Numbered from the stretch's first letter, positions 17,257 through 27,666 are shown. The stretch is DNA of 64,000 bases from a bacterium (GCA_018822665.1 JAHJJX010000027.1:62001-126000), one strand, 5' to 3'. The notes: generated by a model from the letters alone, not told the origin. Made by a program: numbers and translations.

Positions 17257-20200
17257 TTAATCTCCTTTCTCTAGATTTAGAGGTAGTTTTGTTAAATTTT
17301 TAGGACTAATTAACCAAAAATTTCTTATCTCAACTCTAAAATTATCAAGCAACTCTTTAGCCTGCTTGCTTCCTGTCTCAACTACATAATCTTTGAGTAG
17401 TCTTTTTAAAAAGTGTCTAGCTTCATCGCCCTCGTCTGTATCGATACGAATAGCTTCGACTAATTCTCGGTTTACATTTTCCACAAAAGTATGATTACTG
17501 TCATAAACAAAAGCAACTCCTCCTGTCATGCCTGCTCCAAAATTAATACCCGTACGTCCAAGGATAACAACAATACCGCCCGTCATATACTCACAGGCAT
17601 TATCTCCGGTTCCCTCAACTATAGCTAAGGCTCCTGAATTACGAACAGCAAATCTCTCTCCGACACATCCGGAAATATACAATTTACCGCCCGTTGCGCC
17701 ATAAAGACAAGTATTCCCTCCGGCGCTAAAACCTTCACCTTCATTTTTAGAAGTAATAACTATCTTGCCTCCGTGCATCCCTTTGCCAATATAATCATTT
17801 GCAACACCATTAAGATATATAGACACTCCCGGTACTAAAAATGCCCCTAAAGCCTGCCCTGAAATGCCGGTAAGATTTATTTTAATAGTATCTGTTTTTA
17901 ATCCGTTGTCTCCATAGTATTGTGCAATTTCACCGCTTATTAACGCACCGAAACTTCTATTCGTATTCGTTATAGTTCTACTGATTCTAATCGGATGTTC
18001 CGGATGTTTAATAGCACTCATAGCCTCTTTTAAAACATCTTTTTCAAAAGCATTATCATCAAATGGAGGATTTGATTTTTGTTGATGTGTATTTACTCCA
18101 TGCTCTTGATGAAGTACATTTGAAAAATCAAATTTTTGTGCAAACTTATCATCTACAACTTTCAATATATCACTTCTTCCAACCATCTCTTCAATGGTTT
18201 TAAAGCCAAGTTCAGCCATTATGGAACGAACATCTTCCGCCAAAAGTGTAAAAAAGTTTATTAACTGGTTAACATGCCCTTTAAAAAATTCTTGACGAAG
18301 TTTTTCATTTTGAGTAGCAATACCAACAGTACATTTATTAACGTGGCAGATACGAAGCATTTTACATCCGACTATTGTTAAAACACCCGTACCAAATGCA
18401 TAACTCTCAGCACCGAGTAAAGCGGCTTTGACAACGTCAAGACCTGTTTTCATGCCGCCGTCTGTCTGAAGCTCTACAAGTCCGCGCAAATTATTTGCTT
18501 TTAAAGCATTATGCGCCTCACTTAAGCCAAGTTCCCATGGATTACCTGCAAACTTAATAGACGTAAGAGGAGCAGCTCCCGTACCGCCATCTCCGCCGGA
18601 GATAATAATTTTATCTGCATACGCTTTGGCAACACCTGCTGCAATTGTTCCAACACCTATTGTTGAAACCAATTTGACAGCAACTCTTGCATTGGGATTA
18701 ACCTGTTTCATATCAAAAATCAACTGAGCCAAGTCTTCTATAGAATAGATATCATGATGCGGAGGAGGTGAAATAAGCGTAACACCCGGCACCGTATGAC
18801 GAAGTTTGGCAATAAGCGGTGACACTTTATGACCAGAAAGCTGACCACCTTCACCAGGTTTTGCACCTTGCGCAACTTTAATTTGAATCTCTTCTGCCGA
18901 ACGAAGATAAGCCGGTGTCACGCCGAATCTTCCAGATGCCACTTGCTTGATTTTTGAATTTCTTTCAGTATCAAAACGTGCAGAATCTTCTCCACCCTCA
19001 CCCGAATTAGACTGCGCACCGATTCTGTTCATCGCCATAGCAATCGTTTCATGTGCCTCCGGAGAGATAGAACCGAGACTCATAGCCGCAGAAGCAAATC
19101 TTTTGAAAATTGCTTCTTTTGGTTCAACCTCAGAAATATTAATTGGTTTTCTGTCTGAATTAAATTGTAAAAAATCACGAATAAACTTTAAGCCTCTGTT
19201 GTTTACCACGGCTTTAAGCTTATCAAAATCTTTTTTATTTCCGCTTGCTGCGACTGCATGAATAGCATGAATCACATCAGGACCAAAATCATGATGTTCT
19301 TGGTCATTGTAAAACTTATAAAATCCGCCAACATTCAGTGGAAATATTTTATTAAATCCATTTTCTTTGTATGCATCTGCGTGATACCGTTCAAGTCTTT
19401 CATCTATATCATCATAATCAAGACCGCTCAATGCAGAGTTTGAACTCTCAAAACAATCTTTCACAATCGTATTATTTAATCCTATGACATCAAAAAGTCC
19501 GGCATTTCTATATGAAGCTATAGTAGCAATACCCATTTTGGACATTATTTTTAATAAGCCTGCATTGAGAGCGCCATGAACAGATTTAAGTGCTTCTTGA
19601 CACGTAATTTTTATTGCTTTAGATTTTTCCAGCTGATCAACAACCGTTGTAAAAAGTAAATTTGGGTACACAGCGCTTGCGCCATATCCGATAAGCACAG
19701 CTGCTCCATGAGAATCCACAACTTCTCCGGTCACACAAATCATCGAAACCAAATGACGAATTTTAGCTTCGAGCAATGCAATATTAAGACGACCCACAAC
19801 AATGGCCATTGGGATAATTTTTTTACTTGCCCCAAATTCATAATCATCTAAAATAATAATTCTTGCACCCTTATTATTTACAGAATCAATTACATGCGCG
19901 ACCAAAGCTTCAAGTGCATTTTTTAAATTTCCGCTGTATGCTGTTGAAAAAATTTCGTTATGGTAAAAAGCTTGATAACGAGGTGATTTTTTATCTCCAA
20001 AAGATTTTAAGACTTCAAGTTTCTCATCCGTTATAATCGGGGAAATAGCTTTTAAACGATGTGCATGAGAGGGAATCTCATCCAACATATTATGAATTTC
20101 ACCAAAACCCGTATTGAGGCTCATTACAACTTTTTCGCGAATCGGATCAATCGGCGGATTTGTAACTTGAGCAAATTTTTGTTTAAAATAATCAGAAAAT

Positions 20201-21696
20201 GAGCGTTGTTTATTTGAAAATGCAGCTAAAGGGGTATCGTCTCCCATAGAACCGACAGCTTCTTTACCGTCTATCATCATAGGTTCAATAACTTGCTCAA
20301 CTACTTCTTGAGTAATATTAAAATATCTTTGTCTTTTAATAAGATTTTCTTTATCAAAATCACATTGGGTAATATACTGCTCTTCCACATGCTCTTGCAG
20401 GTAAATCATATGTTCGTTCAACCATTTCATATATGGATTTGAACCTTTTAAGTAATCGTTAATCTGGCTGTTTTTAAGCAATTTTCCATATTTTAGGTCA
20501 AGACCAAGCATCTCACCGGACTGCAAACGACCTCTTTCTTTAATATTTTCTTCTGCTATATCGATTACGCCATATTCGCTGGCAATGAGAAGATTATCAT
20601 CATGTGTCACTATATATTTTGATGGGCGGAGTCCGTTTCTATCAAGAACACAACCGATATAACGGCCATCAGTTACAGAGAATGCTGCCGGACCATCCCA
20701 TGCTTCAAAAACAGTAGAATGGTACTCATAAAATGCACGAAGCTCGGGATCCATGTGAGGAGCATTTTGCCATGCCCCCGGAATAACTCCGCGAACGGCT
20801 TTAAAAAAGTCCATTCCGTTTACAAGCAGGAATTCAAGGAAATTGTCTGCGCTGGCGCTATCAGATGATTTTAATTGCAATATAGGAAGGATTCTTTTAA
20901 TCTCTTTATCTGTAAAAACTTCACTTTTAATCGACTCTGATTTTATCTCAACATTAAAACGGTTCCCCTCAACAGAGTTGATTTCACCGTTATGCGCTAC
21001 TGCACGAAACGGCTGTGCAAGTCTCCATTCAGGAAGTGTATTTGTAGAAAACCTTTGGTGAAAGAGTGAAAAAGATATTTTAAAATTTTCGTCTTGAAGA
21101 TCTTTATAAAATTCTTTGATATGCGTAGGCATAACAAGTCCCTTATAGGAAAGAACTTTTGATGACATTGAAGCAATATAAAAATTTCTATCCTCAACAA
21201 GCTTATGCTCACTCTCTTTGCGGCTTAAATATAAAAGCGCATCAAATCTGTTCGTAGCCATAATAGAATTTGGAGTAATAAAAAGCTGAACAATAGAAGG
21301 TAATGATGCAAGCGCCTGCTCTCCGAGTGCTTTCGTATTTACAGGCACATTACGACGAAGAACCACTTTTAAATCATTCTTTTTACAAAATTTTTCAACT
21401 ACATCTAAATGAGTGATATCTTTTGTAAATACTGTTGCTACGGCAAATTGCTTAGGTAACTCAACCCCGTTGTTAAGTGCTTCTTTGCGGAGAAACTCTG
21501 TGGGCATAGACAATAACAAACCGCTACCGTCACCTGTTTTGCCATCAGCGGCAACCGCACCGCGGTGCATCATTCTCTCTAATGCAGTTATTGCATTTTC
21601 TAAAACTTGATGAGATGCTTTGTTTTTAATATTGGCAATAAGGCCAAAGCCACAATTGTCCTTAAACGATCTCAATAAATCATGATATTCAACCAT
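17257..21696 (-). CDS. gltB: Glutamate synthase large subunit
   Basis: Alpha subunit of GOGAT: converts glutamine and 2-oxoglutarate to two glutamates, the main ammonium assimilation route with GlnA. About 1479 residues, full length. The glutaminase domain begins DNCGFGLIA, with the catalytic Cys exposed after removal of a short propeptide. The FMN-binding synthase domain has the 3Fe-4S cysteines in CKMLRICHVNKCTVGIA, and the C-terminal GXGXG beta-helix is intact (GISGQALGAFL...). I start it at MVEYHDLLRSF (21696) with GGGAG upstream, not at the longer in-frame start. A one-mismatch dispersed word lies at 20394-20403. Confidence 0.97.
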   Translation of the reverse strand: MVEYHDLLRSFKDNCGFGLIANIKNKASHQVLENAITALERMMHRGAVAADGKTGDGSGLLLSMPTEFLRKEALNNGVELPKQFAVATVFTKDITHLDVVEKFCKKNDLKVVLRRNVPVNTKALGEQALASLPSIVQLFITPNSIMATNRFDALLYLSRKESEHKLVEDRNFYIASMSSKVLSYKGLVMPTHIKEFYKDLQDENFKISFSLFHQRFSTNTLPEWRLAQPFRAVAHNGEINSVEGNRFNVEIKSESIKSEVFTDKEIKRILPILQLKSSDSASADNFLEFLLVNGMDFFKAVRGVIPGAWQNAPHMDPELRAFYEYHSTVFEAWDGPAAFSVTDGRYIGCVLDRNGLRPSKYIVTHDDNLLIASEYGVIDIAEENIKERGRLQSGEMLGLDLKYGKLLKNSQINDYLKGSNPYMKWLNEHMIYLQEHVEEQYITQCDFDKENLIKRQRYFNITQEVVEQVIEPMMIDGKEAVGSMGDDTPLAAFSNKQRSFSDYFKQKFAQVTNPPIDPIREKVVMSLNTGFGEIHNMLDEIPSHAHRLKAISPIITDEKLEVLKSFGDKKSPRYQAFYHNEIFSTAYSGNLKNALEALVAHVIDSVNNKGARIIILDDYEFGASKKIIPMAIVVGRLNIALLEAKIRHLVSMICVTGEVVDSHGAAVLIGYGASAVYPNLLFTTVVDQLEKSKAIKITCQEALKSVHGALNAGLLKIMSKMGIATIASYRNAGLFDVIGLNNTIVKDCFESSNSALSGLDYDDIDERLERYHADAYKENGFNKIFPLNVGGFYKFYNDQEHHDFGPDVIHAIHAVAASGNKKDFDKLKAVVNNRGLKFIRDFLQFNSDRKPINISEVEPKEAIFKRFASAAMSLGSISPEAHETIAMAMNRIGAQSNSGEGGEDSARFDTERNSKIKQVASGRFGVTPAYLRSAEEIQIKVAQGAKPGEGGQLSGHKVSPLIAKLRHTVPGVTLISPPPHHDIYSIEDLAQLIFDMKQVNPNARVAVKLVSTIGVGTIAAGVAKAYADKIIISGGDGGTGAAPLTSIKFAGNPWELGLSEAHNALKANNLRGLVELQTDGGMKTGLDVVKAALLGAESYAFGTGVLTIVGCKMLRICHVNKCTVGIATQNEKLRQEFFKGHVNQLINFFTLLAEDVRSIMAELGFKTIEEMVGRSDILKVVDDKFAQKFDFSNVLHQEHGVNTHQQKSNPPFDDNAFEKDVLKEAMSAIKHPEHPIRISRTITNTNRSFGALISGEIAQYYGDNGLKTDTIKINLTGISGQALGAFLVPGVSIYLNGVANDYIGKGMHGGKIVITSKNEGEGFSAGGNTCLYGATGGKLYISGCVGERFAVRNSGALAIVEGTGDNACEYMTGGIVVILGRTGINFGAGMTGGVAFVYDSNHTFVENVNRELVEAIRIDTDEGDEARHFLKRLLKDYVVETGSKQAKELLDNFRVEIRNFWLISPKNLTKLPLNLEKGD

Positions 21697-21815
21697 TTTG
21701 ACTCCCAAATGTAATAAATTTATAGTTATTTTTGATAAATTTAATCTCTTTTTAAAGAAACTTAGTCTATTTAAAGACAAGGTGGTATATTTTACTATTT
21801 AAAGGTTTAAAAAAG

Positions 21816-21821
21816 TATAAT
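21816..21821 (+). promoter_or_regulatory. -10 element of recO
   Basis: TATAAT in AAAGTATAATAC, 65 bases ahead of recO, in the divergent gltB-recO gap. The leader between it and recO is AT-rich and holds no recognisable riboswitch. Confidence 0.4.
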
Positions 21822-21885
21822 ACTGAAAATATTTTAAGTATAAATTTTAATTTTGTGTATATAAGAAACTAGGAAAGAACAAAAA

Positions 21886-22506
21886 ATGCAGGGCTACATC
21901 ATCAACCTTAATAAAGTCAAAGATGAAGATTTAATCGTCACAATAGTATCACGTGATAGCTTAGACACTCTTTATAGATTTTATGGTGCAAGGCATGGAG
22001 TGATAAATCTTGCTTTTAAAATTGATTATGAAAAAGAATTCTCTTCCAAGTCCGGCATCGCCAGATTAAAAGATGTCATTCATATTGGCTTTAGATGGAT
22101 AAATGATTATAAACTCTTAAGACTTTGGCAAGATTTTCTGGCTCTTTTTTTCAAACATCTCAAAGATGCCCATGAACTCGATGCATTTTACTTTGAGCTT
22201 ATCGATAATGCTTCAATAGAGTGGAGTAAACAAAATCCAAAAAGAGTTGCCATAGAATCTTATGTTAAATTATTGCATCATGAAGGAAGACTTCATAATG
22301 AATTTAACTGTTTTTTATGTTCAAAACAAATTATGGAGGATGAGATATCAATCATCCGAGCATTTTTGCCGACACATAAAGAATGCTCTCACACACTAAG
22401 CATAAACAAACACGCACTTGAAGAGTTGTTTGAAAATAAATCCAGCTTATTTTTGGATGATAAAGAGGTAAATCGACTTTGGTATACTCTACTTGAAGGT
22501 TTATAA
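21886..22506 (+). CDS. recO: Recombination mediator protein RecO (Campylobacterota type)
   Basis: 206-residue RecO homologue that anneals SSB-coated DNA and loads RecA with RecR. The N-terminal OB-fold strand reads MQGYIINLNKVKDEDLIVTIVS and continues LYRFYGARHGVINLAFKIDYE. The helical part ends in a two-cysteine segment (CFLCSKQIMEDEIS) where longer RecO proteins bind zinc. It is shorter than E. coli RecO (242), as in Helicobacter. It ends in the word-pair hairpin at 22527. Confidence 0.82.
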   Translation: MQGYIINLNKVKDEDLIVTIVSRDSLDTLYRFYGARHGVINLAFKIDYEKEFSSKSGIARLKDVIHIGFRWINDYKLLRLWQDFLALFFKHLKDAHELDAFYFELIDNASIEWSKQNPKRVAIESYVKLLHHEGRLHNEFNCFLCSKQIMEDEISIIRAFLPTHKECSHTLSINKHALEELFENKSSLFLDDKEVNRLWYTLLEGL

Positions 22507-22526
22507 AATTTGAGTGCTTTTTCACC

Positions 22527-22553
22527 TTGGCATGTGGAAATTCAACATGCCAA
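22527..22553. terminator. Word-pair hairpin between recO and methyltransferase
   Basis: Inverted TTGGCATGT / ACATGCCAA (nine paired bases, nine-base spacer) in the 55-base gap between convergent genes. The left arm is an exact dispersed word (22529-22538), the right arm a partial copy. Confidence 0.8.
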
Positions 22554-22561
22554 ACAATAAA

Positions 22562-23119
22562 CTACAATTTTTTGGCAACGATTGAAGCTATTTTAACTCT
22601 CTCTCCTTTTAAATTTGTATCTATTTTTTCTTCGTAGTAAATAACATCCAAGCCTATAAAAGAGTGTAAAAGCTCATTTTTTCTCAATAAATAGTCTAAA
22701 TTCATAGTTTCATGCTGAAAATCACCGTGTGCCAATATAAAAGTTTCAAAAATTAAAACTCCGCCGCTTTTGAGTCCATCTTTTATTTGTGACATTAAAC
22801 GACGACTTAAATAGTTGGTGTTGACAATAAGGTCATACTTGCCCGGAGCAATATTGTACTTATCTAAATCTGAATCAATTTTAGTAATCGTTGAGCTTTT
22901 TTTTACTTTACTCAGTGCATAATCAGAAATATCAACCGCATCTACCAAGAAACCTAAATCTGCTAAAAAATGGGTATTTCTTCCGGTTCCACATGCCACG
23001 TCAAGAGCTTGACCGATATTTGCATGATTTACATATTTTTCAACTATTTTCGAAACCTCGACAGGCATCGGATTTTCTTCTAAATATTTTTTATTCCATC
23101 TGCTTTTATCTTCTAGCAT
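22562..23119 (-). CDS. Class I SAM-dependent methyltransferase (TehB-like)
   Basis: 185-residue methyltransferase with motif I LDVACGTGRNTHFLADLG, motif II VDAVDIS and motif IV KYDLIVNTNYLSR. The N-terminal RWNKKYLEENPMPVEVSKIV helix is typical of the TehB/small-molecule group. The substrate is unknown. It is the last gene of the minus-strand run from 30.6 kb and starts 11 bases behind nspC. The exact dispersed word at 22988-22997 encodes VACGTG, the heart of motif I. Confidence 0.85.
   Translation of the reverse strand: MLEDKSRWNKKYLEENPMPVEVSKIVEKYVNHANIGQALDVACGTGRNTHFLADLGFLVDAVDISDYALSKVKKSSTITKIDSDLDKYNIAPGKYDLIVNTNYLSRRLMSQIKDGLKSGGVLIFETFILAHGDFQHETMNLDYLLRKNELLHSFIGLDVIYYEEKIDTNLKGERVKIASIVAKKL
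22988..22997 (-). repeat. Dispersed word in methyltransferase motif I
   Basis: Exact copy on the coding strand, extended to GGCATGTGGAA, read as xxG GCA TGT GGA (A-C-G). Confidence 0.9.
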
Positions 23120-23130
23120 TTTGTATTTCC

Positions 23131-24279
23131 TCAGGAGAGTTTATTTTTATAATCTTTATATCCAAATTCTTTCACTACATCTAAAGTTCCATTTTTTCTA
23201 TAAATGGCCAGTGATGGCAATTTAATACCGTTGAATGTTGTATTTTTAACAAAAGTATAGTGTATTTGGTCTTCAAAAATCACTTTATCTCCAATCTTTA
23301 AGGGTTCATCAAAAGAATAGTCTCCCATAATATCACCGGCAAGACATGTATTTCCGCCAAATCTATATGTATATTTTTTCTCTCCGGCTTCACCGGAATT
23401 TCTAACTGCGGCACGATAAGGCATAGCCAAAGTATCCGGCATGTGGGCTTCTGCAGAAGTATCAAGTATAGCTACGTTTATTCCATTTTTAAAGATATCA
23501 AGAACGCTTGCAATTAAAAAACCTGTTTCCCAACCTACTGCTTCACCCGGCTCTAAATAAACATCTACATTATACTTCGCTCTAAAATCTTTTATAATTT
23601 GAATGAGTTTTTCAACATCATAACCTTTTCTGGTAATATGATGTCCTCCTCCAAAGTTTATATATTTCAAACCTGTAAAGTATTTTGAAAATTTCTCTTC
23701 AAAGGCTATTAAAACTTCTTCCAGAGCATCCACATTCTGCTCGCAAAGCGCATGAAAATTCAATCCGTCTACATATTCCAAAACTTTTTCATCAAAATTT
23801 TCAAGCGTTGTACCTAAGCGACTATAAATTCCGCATGGATTATAGATATCTTTTGGGGAGGAAGAGACTTCCGGATTTATTCTTAAAGAAAGTTCGGCAT
23901 GTGGATTTATCTCTTTGACCCTCTCTTTAAATTTAAACAGCTGGTTTGGGGAATTAAAAACAATATGATCTGAAATTTTAGCTATTTCATCAATATCTTC
24001 ATCTTTAAATGCCGGAGAATAGGTGTGAACTTCGGCATGTGGATTAAACTTGCAAAACTCTTCTCTCGCCAAAAGTGCTTCGTGAAGTCCGCTTGATGTA
24101 CACCCTTTGAGGTATTGGGAGACGAGGGGAAAAGTACTCCACATTGCAAAACCTTTGAGAGCCAAAATAACTTTAGCTCCACTTTGTTTTTGCACATATT
24201 CAAGCAGTTTGAGGTTGTTTTCCAGAAATTCCTCTTCACATATATAACACGGTGTATTTACTTCGCTGAAATCTTGCAT
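23131..24279 (-). CDS. nspC: Carboxynorspermidine decarboxylase
   Basis: PLP-dependent (alanine-racemase fold) enzyme of 382 residues that decarboxylates carboxynorspermidine or carboxyspermidine, the last step of the alternative polyamine route. The PLP lysine lies in VILALKGFAMW near residue 41. Other marks are GLNFHALCEQ, YINFGGGHHITRKGYDVE, DVYLEPGEAVGWETGF and GNTCLAGDIMGDY, with the active-site Cys. It is preceded by its partner dehydrogenase with four bases between. Two exact words (23896, 24034) and one near copy (23438) fall within it. Confidence 0.95.
   Translation of the reverse strand: MQDFSEVNTPCYICEEEFLENNLKLLEYVQKQSGAKVILALKGFAMWSTFPLVSQYLKGCTSSGLHEALLAREEFCKFNPHAEVHTYSPAFKDEDIDEIAKISDHIVFNSPNQLFKFKERVKEINPHAELSLRINPEVSSSPKDIYNPCGIYSRLGTTLENFDEKVLEYVDGLNFHALCEQNVDALEEVLIAFEEKFSKYFTGLKYINFGGGHHITRKGYDVEKLIQIIKDFRAKYNVDVYLEPGEAVGWETGFLIASVLDIFKNGINVAILDTSAEAHMPDTLAMPYRAAVRNSGEAGEKKYTYRFGGNTCLAGDIMGDYSFDEPLKIGDKVIFEDQIHYTFVKNTTFNGIKLPSLAIYRKNGTLDVVKEFGYKDYKNKLS
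23896..23905 (+). repeat. Dispersed word in nspC (first copy)
   Basis: Exact copy on the plus strand; the nspC coding strand reads it as N-P-H-A. Confidence 0.9.
24034..24043 (+). repeat. Dispersed word in nspC (second copy)
   Basis: Exact copy on the plus strand, again read as N-P-H-A by nspC, 138 bases (46 codons) from the first. Confidence 0.9.
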
Positions 24280-24283
24280 ATTT

Positions 24284-25462
24284 TTAGAGCTCTTTTATTT
24301 GCCAAGGAAGCCCTTGTGTCATCATTTCATCCATAAACGGATCAGGATCCATTTGTTCCATATTGAACACGCCTTGCCCGCTCCAAATCCCTTTTAACAT
24401 CAGTTTTGCGCCAATCATAGCAGGAACCCCTGTTGTGTAGGAAACACCTTGCGAGTTTGTTTCTTTATAACACTCTTCATGGTCTTTTACTTGATAAATA
24501 TAGATTTTTTTCTTTTTGCCGTCTTTTATACCCTCGGCAACAATACCGATATTTGTTTTGCCTTTCGTTCTAGGACCAAGTGAAGCGGGGTCAGGAAGAA
24601 GTGTTTTCAAAAATTCCATAGGAACAATTTTCATACCCTTATGTTCAATAGGCTCAATTCCCAACATTCCAACATTTTCCAAGCACTTCATGTGCGTTAA
24701 ATAGCTTTGACCGAACGTCATAAAAAATCGAATACGCTTAAGACCTTTTATATTGAGAACAAGAGATTCCATCTCTTCATGGTAAAGTAAATAAGAATCT
24801 TTTGGTCCCACTTCAGGATAATCCCACACCATTTTAATTTCCATAGGCTCAGTCTCAATCCACTTTCCATTTTCCCAGTAACGCCCCTTTGAAGAAACTT
24901 CTCTCAGGTTAATCTCAGGGTTGAAGTTGGTTGCAAATGCGTAACCGTGGTCACCTGCGTTACAGTCTAAAATATCGATTGTGTGAATCTCGTCAAAGTA
25001 ATGTTTTTGAGCATAGGCACAAAATATATTTGTAGCGCCCGGGTCAAAACCTGAGCCCAAAAGTCCCATTATTCCGGCTTCTTTAAATTTATCGTTTCTT
25101 TCCCACTGAAGTTTATACTCAAATTTTGCTTCATCCGGATGCTCATAGTTTGCAGTGTCCAGATAAGGTGTTTTTGTTGCGATACATGCGTCCATTATTG
25201 TCAAATCCTGGTAAGGAAGTGCAACATTGATAACTATGTCCGGCTTGCACGAGTTGATAAGCTTTATCAACGCATCCGTATTATCGGCATCGACAGTAGT
25301 TATTTCTATCTCGGCATATGGAAGTTCACTCTTAATACTTTCACATCTTCCTATACTTCTGCTCGCTAGTACAATCTTTCCAAATACATCCGCATTTTGT
25401 ACACACTTATGCACAACTACTCTACTTACTCCGCCCGCACCAATAATCAATGTTGTTTTCAT
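24284..25462 (-). CDS. Carboxynorspermidine synthase (saccharopine dehydrogenase family)
   Basis: NADPH-dependent enzyme (CANSDH, LYS1-like) of 392 residues that joins aspartate semialdehyde to putrescine or diaminopropane, giving the substrate of NspC. The N-terminal Rossmann motif is LIIGAGGVSRVVVHKC; LLGSGFDPGATNIFCAY is the family nucleotide-to-catalytic segment. TTGVPAMIGAKLML near the end is also conserved. It is adjacent to nspC, the standard pairing, and its start overlaps the patatin gene's stop by one base. Confidence 0.93.
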   Translation of the reverse strand: MKTTLIIGAGGVSRVVVHKCVQNADVFGKIVLASRSIGRCESIKSELPYAEIEITTVDADNTDALIKLINSCKPDIVINVALPYQDLTIMDACIATKTPYLDTANYEHPDEAKFEYKLQWERNDKFKEAGIMGLLGSGFDPGATNIFCAYAQKHYFDEIHTIDILDCNAGDHGYAFATNFNPEINLREVSSKGRYWENGKWIETEPMEIKMVWDYPEVGPKDSYLLYHEEMESLVLNIKGLKRIRFFMTFGQSYLTHMKCLENVGMLGIEPIEHKGMKIVPMEFLKTLLPDPASLGPRTKGKTNIGIVAEGIKDGKKKKIYIYQVKDHEECYKETNSQGVSYTTGVPAMIGAKLMLKGIWSGQGVFNMEQMDPDPFMDEMMTQGLPWQIKEL

Positions 25463-27660
25463 TAAAACTTTTCTCCTAAATATAAATAACCCGTATGTTC
25501 GCCCGCTTCTGAAAATCCATAAGCCAAATAAAATGGCCCCAGAACTGTATCAGCCGCTACATAAATTGTTCCTGATTTTTTCATTATATCATAATTAAAA
25601 TTATCATCTTTTGTCCAAGTATTCCCAACTTCTGCGCTAAACCCCGCATACAGAGGAGTATTTAACGCACCGAAGAAACCTCCGTTTTTAATTTCATAAC
25701 GGTATTTTAGAAGCCCTAAAAACATATTTTCCCCTATTAAAGAATAGGGAGCATAACCGGACATGTTAAAAAGTCCGCCAAGAGTAAAACTTCCTGCTAA
25801 GGCTGCTATGTTGTTTCGATATGTATTTCCGTACTTCAAAAAGGCAGTTATATTATGATATCCGAACACAAACGGTTTTTCTATATCCAAATATATCTGT
25901 TCATAATCATAGTCGCTTCCAAGCTCCTGTGTTTCTTTTGTCCAAAGAATTTTCGAGCGGATTCCCTCGTTTGGAAAATTGAGATTATCCAAATCATCAG
26001 ACTTTATTGAAGCATAGAGCGGTCTTGCTCTAAAATTTTCTTTTCTGTCTAAAAGAGCTACCTCTAAATTATCATGGTACAGCGAATACCCTACTTCAAA
26101 ATCATAATCCGTTGTGATATGCGTACCCACAGCGAAAGTTCCTCCGTATCTTTCCACGTCCAATTCTACCGTACCATTGTTACCAAAACTAAGCTGGCTC
26201 GCAGGCATGAGATTTATCCAGTTTCCATACACCAAAGAGGGTTTAAAGTAGTACTGATTTGTACAATCTGAAGGTTGGAAAATTTCCGTATAGGCTCTTT
26301 TTCTTTTTCCGATTTCAAAATCATTTTTCCATTCGCCGCCATACTCGTTTAAGCCAAACATTGTATAACCGAACTTCAAAGAATAGCTTGAGTGCCCGCG
26401 AAAGTCATCTTCAAGCCCTAAAGCAAAACGAATTTCACCGTGAGTATCCCAGCTTGGTGTTGTTGTAATAACTAAGATATTACGCCCATTGACATTTTTC
26501 ACACTGTAATCGACACTGTCAAATATCATCATGTTGTATATATGGAGCAAATCGGCTCTTAATACTTCTTCATCGAGTTTGGTTCCTAAACCGACATGCA
26601 ATTTATCTAAAATTGCCCGGTCCCCCAAATAGGTCGGATTATTTATTCGTATTTCATCTATAATAGGCGCTTTAAATTCTTGTTTTGCCCTATGCTTTTT
26701 TTTATATTGGGCATATTCTTCATTGCTTAGAGATAATTTTTTTAATTTATTTTCATATTGAGCTCTTGTGACATCTACTCCCGTTTGAATAATAGAAGCA
26801 TATTTATCCGCATCCAAGCCTGAAAAACCGCTTAAATCCGGTGTTAATAAAATATCTTCGCCTGTTAATTTTAAAATTGATTTGTTTACATTTTTTCGCA
26901 TTAAAATATCTACGAGCTGACCCATAATTACAAAATACGAATCTACTTTTAATTCTTTATTAAAATCCTCGCTTACATCCACCGCTATGACGATGTCGGC
27001 ACCCATCTCTTTTGCCAAATCAATAGGCATATTTTCACTCACACCGCCATCTACCAAGTCTATGCCGTTAATATTGATAGGCTGTAATCCCCCAGGAATA
27101 GAACTCGAAGCATAAATAGCTCTTGCAAGTGAACCTGATTTTAAAACAACGGCTTCACCGTTTTTTATATTTGTAGCTACCGCTCTAAAGGGAATCGGAA
27201 ATTTATCAAAATCTTTTATACTTTGCGCATGCTGGGTTTCACGCAAAAACTTAAATAATAAAGGCTGTCTTTTAAGCACTCCCGTCGGTAAAGCAATGTT
27301 ATTTTCAACATCAATTCCCAACCCGAGTTTACCTTGATAATAGTACTCTAGCTCTTTTTTACGAATCGGTATATCTCTTCGGTTAAAATCCGTACGAATA
27401 TAATCTTTCCAATCAGACGACACAAGCATAGACTCAATCTCTTGAGGCGTTTTTCCTGAAGCATACAGTCCCCCTACAAAGGAACCCATGCTTGTACCGA
27501 CTATCATATCGATAGGAATATTTTTTTCTTCCAAGACCTTAAGTATACCGACATGGGCACCGCCACGAGCACCGCCTCCACTAAGAACAAGTCCTATTTT
27601 AGGTCTATCGGCGAATAAAACGGAACCGACTAAAAAAATTAAGATTAAAAAAACTTTCAT
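25462..27660 (-). CDS. Patatin-like phospholipase with C-terminal Omp85-type barrel (type Vd secretion)
   Basis: 732-residue exported protein. After a short signal peptide come the patatin domain, a single POTRA-like segment (residues ~320-400) and a 16-strand-type beta barrel ending in aromatic YLYLGEKF. The hydrolase motifs are intact: LVLSGGGARGGAHVG (oxyanion hole), GTSMGSFVGG (nucleophile Ser) and VDGGVSENMP (catalytic Asp). This is the plan of PlpD from Pseudomonas and FplA from Fusobacterium, which anchor or release a lipase at the cell surface. It sits among membrane-lipid genes (dgkA, MFS-acyltransferase), so a role in phospholipid turnover is plausible. Confidence 0.9.
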   Translation of the reverse strand: MKVFLILIFLVGSVLFADRPKIGLVLSGGGARGGAHVGILKVLEEKNIPIDMIVGTSMGSFVGGLYASGKTPQEIESMLVSSDWKDYIRTDFNRRDIPIRKKELEYYYQGKLGLGIDVENNIALPTGVLKRQPLLFKFLRETQHAQSIKDFDKFPIPFRAVATNIKNGEAVVLKSGSLARAIYASSSIPGGLQPININGIDLVDGGVSENMPIDLAKEMGADIVIAVDVSEDFNKELKVDSYFVIMGQLVDILMRKNVNKSILKLTGEDILLTPDLSGFSGLDADKYASIIQTGVDVTRAQYENKLKKLSLSNEEYAQYKKKHRAKQEFKAPIIDEIRINNPTYLGDRAILDKLHVGLGTKLDEEVLRADLLHIYNMMIFDSVDYSVKNVNGRNILVITTTPSWDTHGEIRFALGLEDDFRGHSSYSLKFGYTMFGLNEYGGEWKNDFEIGKRKRAYTEIFQPSDCTNQYYFKPSLVYGNWINLMPASQLSFGNNGTVELDVERYGGTFAVGTHITTDYDFEVGYSLYHDNLEVALLDRKENFRARPLYASIKSDDLDNLNFPNEGIRSKILWTKETQELGSDYDYEQIYLDIEKPFVFGYHNITAFLKYGNTYRNNIAALAGSFTLGGLFNMSGYAPYSLIGENMFLGLLKYRYEIKNGGFFGALNTPLYAGFSAEVGNTWTKDDNFNYDIMKKSGTIYVAADTVLGPFYLAYGFSEAGEHTGYLYLGEKF

Positions 27661-27666
27661 TTTTTC

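Noticed and set aside
18947-19261. Frames antisense to gltB and other large genes
   Set aside because: Shadow frames of real genes with no start signals or recognisable domains.
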